This document shows, piece after piece, positions 25,601-35,700 of a stretch of 64,000 nt of DNA. A program made the position numbers and the translations under genes. Origin of the DNA: Macropodus opercularis (Eukaryota > Chordata > Actinopteri > Anabantiformes > Osphronemidae); contig CM061098.1 in NCBI GenBank assembly GCA_030770545.1, positions 9,803,501 to 9,867,500 of the forward strand, written 5' to 3'. The notes under the pieces were generated by a model. It saw nothing but the letters and a program-made list of their open reading frames with translations. It had not been told where the DNA came from and searched no databases. The stretch's first letter is position 1. Each line of letters opens with the position of its first letter.

Positions 25601-27792
25601 GCTGTAGTCTGTGTTGAGGCAAAATAATAAGAGATACATTGATTTAACTAATGTCTACTGAATCAGACTGATGACAATTCTTTAACTATTCCAACGTCAT
25701 TGTTTGATGTATGCACTCTTGCTGGAGGAGACATTTTTTAAAAAAAAGAGACAGCACACAAATGTGTAAATAAATTCAGATTTACCAGTGAAACTGACTC
25801 TATCAGATGAAGTTTATCAGCAGCGAATGAGATTATCAAAAAAATGCCATTAGCCCATTTTCCCAATGGCCTAAATGGCCGAAAACAAAAAACAGTATGA
25901 CAGTAATATTCAGCAACTGTTTTTCACTTCTCTTTCTGTTTGCTTTGTTCAGTGACATTTGGTCAGTGGGATGCATACTGTATGAGCTCTGTACTCAGCA
26001 ACCAGCGGTAAGTTACTAAACGGTTTGCAGGTAAACAGATTGTTTTTGATGTACTTGCTACTGTAAATACTTGTAAACACTTGTTATATTGTTATAATTA
26101 CGTGATTTAAGGTTTCACACATGCACAGGCTGAATTCACAGTTCCAACGTAATAATATAGCAATAAATTCTGTTTGTTAGTGTGACTTAACATGTTTGGG
26201 GGTTATTGTGCTTCCTGCTTTGCTTCACTCACTAAAAACAATTGTTCTCAGCTTTAGACCAAAGCAGACCAAAATTTGTATTTCATTACCGGTTTAATAT
26301 ATTACATTTTATTTTCAATGGAAAAGGCCAAGGTACTTGTAGGACTTGTTTGGTAAAACATAAAATAAATATACATTTAAATCATATTTCATAAGTACTG
26401 AGTACTAAGGAAATTTATGATTTTTATTATTATTGTTTTCTAACAATGTTTTTCTTGCAGTTTTCAGCAGACTCCACTATCCAGCTCATGCCCAAGATAC
26501 TTGGGGGTCCTTACCCCACTCTCCCAGAAACATTCTCACCGGAGCTCTGTCAACTACTGATTGACATATTCAACAAAGATCCAGAATCAAGACCAACAAC
26601 CAGTGAGATCCTGGGGCGTCCTTTCATTATAAGCTGTCTCACCAAAATGGTATGAAATTCCATATTACTGAAATCGGAAGCTCACTATTAAACATCTAGT
26701 ACTGTACTGTATGTAGCTCTTCTGAATTCAACTGCATCAGACTAAGGGTGGGGGGTTCTTCTTGCTCTTAATCAATTTTATCTTTAGAGATGAACTTTCT
26801 CGACACCAGTGTTTCAAGATGAACGACACCTAACATCACAGATATTGTGGGAGAAGATTCCTGTACATCAGCAATGTTTTACAACAGGATCCATGTTGGT
26901 TTTTAATAATAATTTCCACCTATTTAGCTTGTTGCTGACATTGTCATTAATCTTTTGATAGACCAAGGCAACCATGGATGAAGTGCAGACCAAGGTGGAC
27001 GCACTATGGACTCTGGCCGATGGTTTGGAACGTGTGCATAAGGGAACCACCATTGGAAGTCTGACAGGAGGCGTGATTGGAGCAGTGGGTGGGATTACAT
27101 CCATAGTGGGTCTTGTTCTGGCTCCCTTCACTTTGGGAGCTTCTCTTATTGTCACTGGAGTTGGTGTTGGTGTAGGTGTAGCTGGTGGTGTCACTGCTAG
27201 TGCCTCAAATGTTGTAAACATGGTCAACCAGTCTACTGATCGCAAAGCTGTTCGAAATTTCATTAAAGATATTGAACAGAAAATAAATGCTGTTGTCACC
27301 TGGCTCCAAGAGATAAGCAGCAGTTTAGAGACAATCAGAAGCAAATGCAAAACAACACCTCAGGATGGTGATTTGAACTCACAAAATCTGGTCCGTCTTG
27401 GCTTGAGGGCTGGCAGGGGCCTTGGTGGCATTGCTGAACTGACTAGACTAGTTCAAGTGGTGAGCATTGGCAGAACTGCAGCACAGGTCTCCAGAGTGGT
27501 ACGTGTAGCAGAGGTTGCAACAGGGGTGCTTTCTGGTTTATTTGTAGCTGTAGACATGTACTTTATTGCCATGGATGCTAAAGAGATCCACAACATTAGA
27601 CAAGCAGAGGCAGCAAATGAGGGAACTAGGTGTAGGTTAGTGTCTGAGACTGATGCTGATGCCCCAGACAGCTCTCCAGTCAAATCTGAGATCATGAAAT
27701 TTGCCCAAGCCGTCAGGGAAGCAGCAGAAAACCTACAGAAAGTTGTGGATGAACTCAAGGCCATCATAGAAAATATCCCTTCACTAGAGTGA
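22610..27792 (+). CDS. NEK-like pseudokinase fused to apolipoprotein L domain (gene 1)
   Basis: Nine coding exons: 22610-22729, 23225-23312, 24063-24157, 25087-25170, 25296-25357, 25455-25547, 25953-26007, 26461-26649 and 26962-27792. All have GT/AG borders and matching phases, giving 538 residues. Residues 1-262 are kinase-like, closest to NEK kinases: the beta-3 lysine K34 in FLIKEV, the alpha-C glutamate E50, TDYCQGGSL at the hinge, SDIWSVGCILYELC in the C-lobe and a late Arg in 'ESRPTT'. The glycine-rich loop is missing, HRD reads QKH, about 8 residues between the catalytic loop and DFG are absent, and DFG is EFG, so catalysis is unlikely. Residues 263-538 are an ApoL domain with the LADG...VHKGTTI motif and a long Gly-rich hydrophobic hairpin. 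The N-terminus MGTQQS fits an N-myristoylation signal. The start codon lies 12 bp into an exon shared in position with gene 2. Function is unproven; a membrane-acting immune effector is a hypothesis. Confidence 0.88.
23620..23780. repeat. Dispersed teleost repeat fragment in intron 2 of gene 1
   Basis: The run 'gtgctggagcctatcttagc' with later 'gttgcagtccatca' and 'ggagaaaaccca' matches the general form of a widespread fish repeat (typically 'ctggagcctatcccagct ... agtccatcgcagg ... gagaacccacgc'). Gene 2 has no such insertion in its much shorter intron 2 (144 bp against 750 bp). A relative lies at 39,390-39,600. Confidence 0.55.
24230..25060. other. Insertion-like segment in intron 3 of gene 1
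   Basis: This part of intron 3 has no counterpart in gene 2. It includes a GC-rich core near 24,590-24,910, far richer in G and C than its AT-rich surroundings, and ends in a T-rich run followed by ten or more G just before the acceptor at 25,086. A transposon insertion is likely, but I found no clear terminal repeats or coding region and cannot name a family. Confidence 0.4.
26962..27792 (+). CDS. ApoL-domain exon of gene 1
   Basis: This single last exon encodes the whole ApoL part (276 residues, phase 0). An amphipathic lead (LADGLERVHKGTTI) precedes about 50 hydrophobic, glycine-rich residues able to form a membrane hairpin. A helical stretch follows, then a second hydrophobic helix near VLSGLFVAVDMYFIAMDA, and a C-terminal coiled-coil-like segment (AENLQKVVDELKAIIENI). 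This order matches the ApoL family. The first methionine in the exon (26,974) sits in a strong Kozak context (gcaaccATGG), so an ApoL-only product from an internal start is possible. Without the kinase exons this exon alone would resemble an ordinary ApoL gene. Confidence 0.9.
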   Translation, partial: TKATMDEVQTKVDALWTLADGLERVHKGTTIGSLTGGVIGAVGGITSIVGLVLAPFTLGASLIVTGVGVGVGVAGGVTASASNVVNMVNQSTDRKAVRNFIKDIEQKINAVVTWLQEISSSLETIRSKCKTTPQDGDLNSQNLVRLGLRAGRGLGGIAELTRLVQVVSIGRTAAQVSRVVRVAEVATGVLSGLFVAVDMYFIAMDAKEIHNIRQAEAANEGTRCRLVSETDADAPDSSPVKSEIMKFAQAVREAAENLQKVVDELKAIIENIPSLE

Positions 27793-27818
27793 CAGTGACC
27801 TGGAATGGCAAGATATGG

Positions 27819-27824
27819 AATAAA
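27819..27824 (+). terminator. Polyadenylation signal, gene 1
   Basis: AATAAA occurs 26 bp after the stop codon and is conserved in gene 2 at the same distance. If used, the 3' UTR would be very short; further AT-rich signals lie downstream, so the true end is unsettled. Confidence 0.5.
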
Positions 27825-28329
27825 TGTAACTCAAAGGATAGGAAAAGCAATGAGGTGGAGATCAAACATGTAAACATTAGACGTTAAATTAGACATTAAA
27901 GTGCATAAGACACTTCATTTTATACTGTGTGTATAAGTGTATTTTCTAAACAAACTCACATAACCACCTCTAAGTATGGCCATGATCCTTGTTACTGGAG
28001 GTAAATACTGTAGTTTATCTTTGATTCTCTATGTTTATTATTTTCCCATCCATGTTTTTATTAACTACTAACTGTATATATAAATATAAATGTATGGTTG
28101 TGACTGTGAAGGATCTGTCTGTATAGGATGAACAGTGGATTCTTGATTTCATGATGTTTCACATATCATTATTAACATGACATGATGAAATGAAGAACAC
28201 ATTTACAGTAAACTCAGATGTTCATTTTTATTATGCTTTTCTTCAGTGCATACTGCAAAGCAACTGCCACTCATGCATGCATATGCATAGATGATCCAAT
28301 TAATAACAACAGGTATATTACTGCTTTGT

Positions 28330-31080
28330 AATGTAAATCTTATGTGACACCATATAAACATTAAACATTTGAACACAATAATATTTACGTCTTCTAAATA
28401 ATAATCTATCGCTATATAAAAACATATAACAATAATCGATTATATAACATTGAATAATTTACACAACATTTCACAGTTAATCATATAAACTTTATGTACA
28501 TAGTCAATTGTGTTTTGTCAGTCAGAGGTTGGAAGATACCAGAGGTGTTGTTGCAGAAAGTCAGCTGATATTCTCCAACTTTCTATTAACATGCATAGCT
28601 GCTTTATATTAAATTTAGTTGTAAAGCCTAATAAGGTTAATGCGTGTTTGACTAAGTAACAATGTTTGGTGTGCATTAGTGATTATTATGGTTTTGCATT
28701 TGTAGTATTTTCTTATATACAATTAGATTATATTGTTAAAAAATATTTCATTTTAAGCATGTTTTAAACCCCTTTGTGATACTGAAAGAAAAGTTCTTAT
28801 GCTAACTGTATCTTTCAGAACTAGTCCAACTGGCCTGACAAGTCTGTTTTAGTTTCACTTGTTCTTCAACAACGTTTGTTTAGTGGGCTGCCTACTTATG
28901 GTTTTGTGATGGTGTGACTGAGATTGCAGAGGTTAAAAGAGGACACACAAAGTTGTTTTTGGCCTTGACTTTTGATCACATCATAAGTGAGGAACGTAAT
29001 GGAAATTAATGAAGGAACATTTACATATTCAGGACCTTTTTCAGTTGACCAGACTATAAGAATATAGTATATAATAGAAACTTGTGAATAAATATGAAAT
29101 ACAACTTGCAATTTTACAGTCGCACAGCATACGTCACCAGTTTCCTTATTAAATGGGTGGTGTGTATGTGGTTTTGTGGTGAACTATGCCCTATAACCAG
29201 TGCGCATTTCGGAGTGGGGCCATAAACTAGAAGGGGCCCTGCCAACCACCATGTATTGCTATTTATAATGACCCAAATCTAAGACATGCCAAAAAACATC
29301 TATCATTAATAAATCTTTTGAATGTTCTTCTTGGTCACAGCTTTCATTATTAATTTTTTATAATTTACACCTACTGTAAATTGATATGGAACATGTAATG
29401 TTGTTATAATAAAAATTATTAAACACAGTCTCAGCTATTTGTATTTTATAATGTTAACAGTGAAATTATATATATAGTTTTTTATCAAAAAAACACCAGG
29501 TCTACATAATGGATATGGAAAATACAATAAACTAACAAACCACCCTGTACATGTCACAATTACTTACAAATCTCACCAATAGCTAAGTTGGACATAGATT
29601 TAATCTACAGAATGACCATTGTCAAAGTTAACTGATAACTTTACTGTCTGCTACTTCCTTACTTTTTAGTCACGTTTATATATTTATATAGTTCTGTGTG
29701 TATGTCGACAAACCAAGGAGTTGTAGAAATGCACCCTCTTCTTTTTTTTTTTTAAATGGCCTGTTTTGTCGTATCCCGTCTCACAGCAGTTAATTCAGAT
29801 CAACACCTGCATGCCACTCAGCAACAGTCAACCTTTATATACAAAGCATTTTTCAGACATTTTTCATTGTGTTTTAACATATTGCCTCAAAAACAGCTGC
29901 AAGCATTTGTAGTTACAGTTATGCTGAGAAAGCAGAGCTGCTGTTACTGTGTTGGACAGTGGATGAAACACTTACCAATCAGAAGCTGACACACAAACAG
30001 ACCAAGCACCTACTCAATAATGAATTATAGCTATGAAAATGTCACTAAATGGCTTCAAACTAAAACTAAAACTCTGATGCTAACTATAGGAAAAGATTGT
30101 TGGGTCAGTTGGTCATTGTTCATTTGAAATAACCATTTTGGTCCAAGCTTTACCTTGACAGATGTCTTGTTATGGTGCTTCAACATTTCTACAGTAAATT
30201 AACCTTCGTTGATGATATAGCCCATAATGACAGCAGCAACTTTAATGAAAAATGGATGGATTCAAACAGAAGATGCTTTCTACTAAGTTGCATATACCTA
30301 GAAATACTTATAGCTAAAATGTTAATTCCTGCATCAATCATACTTCCTTGAAGAACCTTTCATTTTCAACCAACTTTTTATTTATTTATTATAATACTCT
30401 TCCTCTGCAAAAATCATCAACAGTAATTGGTAAAGTTAAGTGATAAAAACCATGTGAGTCTATAGAAAAACAAAAAATTTCCATCTGTCCGTATCTACAC
30501 ATTGGAATATGAGCGGTAAAAAAACGTCCCTGCCGGACATATGATGTGTTGATTAAACTTGTCTAAAGCGCAAAATGACGTCGGAAAACGCCGTAGCTGT
30601 GTTTGAACAGATTGATCTGGACATGTCAACATGTCACAGGGGTCATGAGGTTAATTTCAAAAGACAGACAGTCAGTGGACAGTGTGTTTATCATGTAAAT
30701 TCTTCAGTCTCCACTCAGCTGCTGATCACACCAGTACACATTCCTCACCCACACAAAGGGACAGGTCAGGTCTGACCTTATCTATAACGAACATAACATT
30801 GTCTCACTGTTACATCAGATTGTGTGAATAAAAAGTATGCTAGTGAATAGATGAAGTACATTATTACAAAGGACTGATGCTGTGTCTAGGTTGTTCATGT
30901 GCAATCAGTGTGACTAGTCTTTAAAGAAGTCACGCAAAGTTGCCCCTGTCTTATTGGCTTCATTGCCAAGTCATAGCAGAGATATACAACTGCAACAACA
31001 AGTAATTGTCAGATTCATAACAGGGTGGGAACCAGTTAGATTTTCCAAGAATTACTGGTCTGTTTTCCACATGTTTTTCT
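28330..31080. other. Spacer between the tandem genes
   Basis: AT-rich DNA with no supportable gene. An ISRE-like AGTTTCACTT lies at 28,851-28,860. A small CpG-bearing patch near 30,563-30,600 contains TGACGTC and opens a 66-codon frame of unknown meaning. Confidence 0.5.
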
Positions 31081-31087
31081 GCTGTTT

Positions 31088-31100
31088 AGTTTCACTTTTC
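31088..31100 (+). promoter_or_regulatory. ISRE-like element
   Basis: AGTTTCACTTTTC is close to the interferon-stimulated response element consensus AGTTTCNNTTTC; its reverse strand reads GAAAAGTGAAACT and contains AAGTGAAA. It lies about 105 bp upstream of the TATA box at 31,206. Interferon control is inferred from sequence only. Confidence 0.5.
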
Positions 31101-31205
31101 AATTTGTTAACGTGTTAAGTAACTGATGAGTATGAAGAAAACAAATACAGTTTTAAGCCATGTGATTGGCTGGAGCATCAAGTAGGTGGAAATCTTTAAC
31201 TTCTC

Positions 31206-31213
31206 TATAAATA
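31206..31213 (+). promoter_or_regulatory. TATA box of a promoter upstream of gene 2
   Basis: TATAAATA is followed at about +30 by a stretch resembling the first exon of gene 1 ('gagctgagcc ... tgttgttggg') and a strong donor at 31,281 (caag|gtatgt). It could drive gene 2 or be left over from a decayed third copy. Confidence 0.5.
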
Positions 31214-31235
31214 CTACCTACTTTGTATGCTAGAG

Positions 31236-31280
31236 CTGAGCCTCATCTCCTGTTGTTGGGTCATACACAAGTTTACCAAG
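31236..31280 (+). other. Putative non-coding first exon upstream of gene 2
   Basis: The 3' border is the donor 'accaag|gtatgt'; the 5' end is estimated from the TATA box. A plausible next exon is 32,438-32,512, then the start-codon exon at 32,771. Confidence 0.4.
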
Positions 31281-31324
31281 GTATGTGTTCTTTAAACCTT
31301 TACTTAAAACTTAAACTAAACTCA

Positions 31325-31378
31325 TCAATGCCAGATGCCATCCTCGCATTTTGAAGAGCAGGAGCTCATTTAAAGGTA
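31325..31378 (+). pseudogene. Relic of kinase exon 2 from a third paralogue
   Basis: The run 'gccatcctcgcattttgaag' followed by 'agcaggagctcatttaaagg' aligns with the end of exon 2 in genes 1 and 2 ('gccatcctcacattgtgaac', then 'agcaagaactccttcacagg'), including the splice-donor position 'ggtaa'. Several substitutions and a diverged left half show decay. It lies between the genes, soon after a promoter-like block, so it is best read as the remains of another copy. Confidence 0.6.
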
Positions 31379-32035
31379 ATTTATAATAAATCTATCAATA
31401 AATTTAAAAGGTATTTCACTTTGCAGTAGTCTACCAGATGTGTAGTAATTACATTCATACATACATACAAATAACATTCCTAATATGATCACTTGTGTGT
31501 TACTAAAAATTTAAAAACAAAACAGCAAAGCACTGTCGACACATGCACGCTCTAAACCGTTGTCAGGATTTATAACGCTATAAACCAGCGGTGGGCAATA
31601 CAAGTCAGATGGCCACTGTCCTACGAGGTGGTGAGGTGGAGAAAAGGGAGAGGGGATGACGTCCTGACGCCCATGTCTGTAAAAACATTGTCCAAGACTA
31701 AAAGGTCTTGACAAAACCTTGATGCGTACAGTATAAGGAGTCTGCCTTGGAGAGTCACTGATGCATTATTTTGGTCAATTGCTCACTGCTACTAGTGTAG
31801 TCTACTTTCTGTTTTGTGTAAGAAAGTCTATCTGCAGACATACAAACATTAATTGGTGAATTTGCAAGCAGTTACCAAGATAAAACAATGTCTACAAATA
31901 TATTTACCACACAAATATGTCAGGAAAATTTAAGTCAGTCATTTTAAATGTATCTAATTAGTTACTTACTAATATTTGTGGTGATTTAACTACAAGGTTT
32001 ATGAAATGGAAAAGCTGCAACAACACTGTACAAGT

Positions 32036-32340
32036 TTACACGTGTTTAGGCTGTGATAGGTTAGTGCAGCATGAGGTGGGTGGACTATAACAAATGATTA
32101 AATTCTGTTTGGTATCACAGCTGAGCCTTGTTTGTAGAAGACTACACTTAATTGTTGCTGATTATTATTTAATAATAATGTATTTGACTTAAATGGCAAG
32201 TTTAAATGTGCAAGGCAACCAAATACATTTACTGAAAATAATAGATTTCAGGTGTGCTGTAACATATACATTGTGTGTAATCAATTAATTCCCTGAATGA
32301 AACTTGTTTTGGGTAAAATAGTCTTTTTCTTCTACTAAAT
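32036..32340 (+). repeat. Diverged promoter repeat upstream of gene 2
   Basis: Homologous to the gene 1 promoter repeats: CACGTG at 32,039-32,044, 'gtgataggttagtgcagcat', and a shared AT-rich tail to 'gggtaaaatagtctttttct'. Against gene 1 it lacks about 16 bp between 'gtatca' and 'cagctga', exactly the part holding the IRF-type site and the TATA box. Confidence 0.65.
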
Positions 32341-32437
32341 GTATGCAGTCAAAGAAATGATTAAAAGTCTAATATAACTATGACATTCATTCCCTTGGTG
32401 AGTGTATGTAAACTTCAGTGTCCTTTTTCATCTGTAG

Positions 32438-32512
32438 GAATAAATCAAACAAGACAGGAAGAAGAAGAAAAACAACACAGAGCACTGTAAAGAGAACATT
32501 TGTTTGTTACAG
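32438..32512 (+). other. Putative 5' UTR exon of gene 2
   Basis: Bounded by 'tttttcatctgtag' as acceptor and 'gttacag|gtacgt' as donor, 75 bp, purine-rich, no start codon. Gene 1 has no clear counterpart because its matching region is taken up by the retroelement and hAT insertions. Support is from splice sites only. Confidence 0.4.
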
Positions 32513-32782
32513 GTACGTTTGTGGTATGAAAGTGCAATGAAAGCAAGCAGAAAAGGGAAAGAAATTAATACAATAATAAGAATAAGATAAAATAATAAAG
32601 GAAAAATAACGAAAAGTAAAAAGGAGTGGCTGGATAAATGGAACCTATACCTGCAAACCTTAGTGTGGAAACGGCAAAACCTGCAAACCTTGGTTCACAC
32701 TGAGAATAAAATGCAGCTCTGTTATGAAAAAGGTTAACATTTTGAACAGTTTGATGATTTGTGTCTTTAGGAAATAACAAGA

Positions 32783-35700
32783 ATGGGAACACAACAGACC
32801 ACCCTGGCCAAGAATGGCTACGTAGTGGAAGGAATTCAAAGTGTGGCTGTTGCCACAAAGGGAGATGACAAATTTCTCATAAAAGAGGTTTCTGTAGATG
32901 AGGTACGTGAGCTAACCATGTAATGTCTAGACTGGATTTACTGTATTCTTCACCATACACATGAGATTTCAAGACAATTAATTATTATTACTACTATTAC
33001 TATTATTACTGAGTTTTGTCACAAGTCTGATAATTGGAAATGTTTATTCCATATGTCATTTACACACTGTGTTGTGAGCTGTGCCGTTAACCGAGGGATT
33101 TAATTTACTGTCAACTTCATTGTCTCAGCCATACAACTGTACAGTATACAACTGTGTACAACTGTTGCAAACCTACAGTATGTGATACAATACGAACATA
33201 GTTCTTCTAGTGTCTCAGTTGAGTTTCAGTCCTATACTTCTCAACAAACCTTATGCAAGTGCTGAATTTAACAGATATCTAGAAATGCTGAATTGATATC
33301 TGAGACAGAAATCCTCAAGATAAGCCATCCTCACATTGTGAACAGCAACAACTCCTTCACAGGTAACTTGTCTATTGTGCGGTTTTTTACATCTAGGAGT
33401 AAAATTTGCTTTAATTCCGCTACTATCATTTTGCCTTGATGTTAAAGGGCATCCTGCACTTTCATATCTAAACAGATTTTCCAACTTTTCTGTCAAAAAC
33501 ATGAAGAACATAAAACACACTACATAGTGACTGACTACTGTCAAGGAGGGAGCCTTGCTGACAAGATCAAAGCCAAGAATAGACCACCAGAGTTTGAGGT
33601 ACAGTATTCTTTTACATTCCAGATATCTTTGAGCGAAGCCTCAAGAAGGCAAGTGATCGAATATTTTACAAAGAGAAACATCCAAATCAAATTTCTGGGT
33701 GTAAGCAATGAACCACTGTAAAAGAGGTGGGATGTCTCTCAGGCTGAAGGGGTAAACTTGCTGGTAACTGATCAGTTGCACATATAACCTGTAGCCTGTC
33801 TCCTTTTGTTGATGCTGTGCACATATCCAAAATGCTCTCCTACCTATAACTGGTAGGTTTGTCACAAAAGCCTGAATCACCGCCAAAGTATCGGTTACTG
33901 TCCACAACAGCATCTATATACCCACCCTTTATGTTGTTGCGCTAATTGTATTATTCATCTTGGTTCTCATTGCCTTTGTTTATGTTGTGCAGACGTTTAC
34001 AAGAAATACTTTCAACTTGTCAGGGATAATTAGGCTTTAGTCTGCCCCCTCATGGCTAAATTTTAAGATATATTAAAATCATTACGGTGATATTCATTTC
34101 AACTTGTTGAGGGTAAACCCACTTCAGAGTTGATATTCCTGCCATTCTGAAAGAACTGTGGCATGTTTTATAGGTGAAGAGCTGGATTATTGAAATCTGT
34201 ATGGCTCTGAGAAACATTCATGATAAAGGCTTGCTTCACAAACACCTGACTCCAGAGGTATTACACAAACTACACGAACCTCTCTGAAGAAAAAGCTGTC
34301 AATTTATGACATCATAATTAACAATAATACATTTACATTTTGAAATGTCTGCAGAAATAAAAAATGTTTATTTTTGCAGGACATACATTTCACAGAATTT
34401 GGAATATTGTGCCTGGGTGGATATCAAAAAGTCTATGAAAAGTAAAGTACACTGTATTGTCTTCTCATTACACTACATACACATTTGCACAGTTATGTGT
34501 GTTGTATTACTATGCTGATAACATTTGTTTCTAAAACAGTTCAAAATCTGCTACAAAGAAAAGCCGAACTGAAAGAGCGATAAGTTACCTGGCACCAGAA
34601 ATATATACAAAGGGGACCTATGATGTTAAAAGGTAAAAATGCTTTGGTGAATAAACAGTGTATGCAGGAAATAATGTAGTCTGTGTTGATCTGAGGCAAA
34701 AAATAATAAGCGTGTAGCTTATTGAGCCAATAATACATTGGTTTAGCTAATGTCTAGTGAATCAGACTGATTCAAGTCTTTGATCATTCCAAATAATTGT
34801 CATCGTCTGATGTGTGGACTCTTGCTGGAAGTGAAAGAGTAAAAAGAGTGAAAGTGACAGAACACAAATATTCAGATGTACCAGTGAAACTGACTCTACC
34901 AGATGCAGTTTATCAGAACTGAGGAGAGTGAGATTAGCGAACCTAAAAATGCAATTAGCCCATTTTCAATGTGATACAGTAATATTCAACGAGTGTTTCA
35001 CACTTCCTGAATCTTTCCTGTTTGCTTTGTTCACAGTGACATTTGGTCAGTGGGATGCATACTGTATGAGCTCTGTTGTCAGAAACCGGCGGTAAGTTAC
35101 TAAACGGTTTGCAGGTAATGTCACATATAAAAGTAAAAGACACATTAACAAAAGAAATGCACAAAATGGCAAAGCTGTGTCATGGAGCATACGGACAAAC
35201 ATTTATACAGAGGGGATACTAACTTAATAATACAGCAATAAATTGTGTTTGTTAGTGTTACTTAACATATTTAGGATTTATTTTGCTTCCAGCTTTGCTT
35301 CACTCAATAAATACATCATAATTGTTCTCAAAAATTCGTTACTGGTTTAATGTATTATATGCCAAGATAAAACATGTTTGGTAAAACATGAAATATAATT
35401 TAAATGTATATTCGTTTTATAAGTAATACGGAAGTCAATAATTTTAATTATTATTGTTTTCTAACAATGATTTTCTTGCAGTTTTCAGCAAACTCCACTA
35501 TCAAGCTCATGCCCAAGATACTTGGGGGTCCTTACCCCACTCTCCCAGAAACATTCTCACCAGAGCTCTGTCAACTACTGATTGACATATTCAACAAAGA
35601 TCCAGAATCAAGACCAACAACCAGTGAGATCCTGGGGCGTCCTTTCATTATAAGCTGTCTCACCAAAATGGTATGAAATTCCATATTACTGAAATCGGAA

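Noticed and set aside
26868..27350. Minus-strand frame of 160 codons rich in Thr-Pro repeats
   Set aside because: It is antisense to the well-supported ApoL exon; the Thr-Pro run is the reverse of the GTGVGVGV-type hydrophobic hairpin. The same shadow occurs in gene 2 at 35,889-36,449.
30575..30775. 66-codon frame opening at a TGACGTC-containing patch
   Set aside because: The start context is fair and CpG is locally raised, but the protein is unknown, ends quickly and has no clear promoter or donor. Too weak to call a gene.
31570..31610. Possible hAT terminus 'ccagcggtgggcaa'
   Set aside because: It resembles one end of a hAT element, but I found no matching inverted end or target duplication nearby. 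The same holds for 'ccagacgtgtgcaatc' near 38,253.
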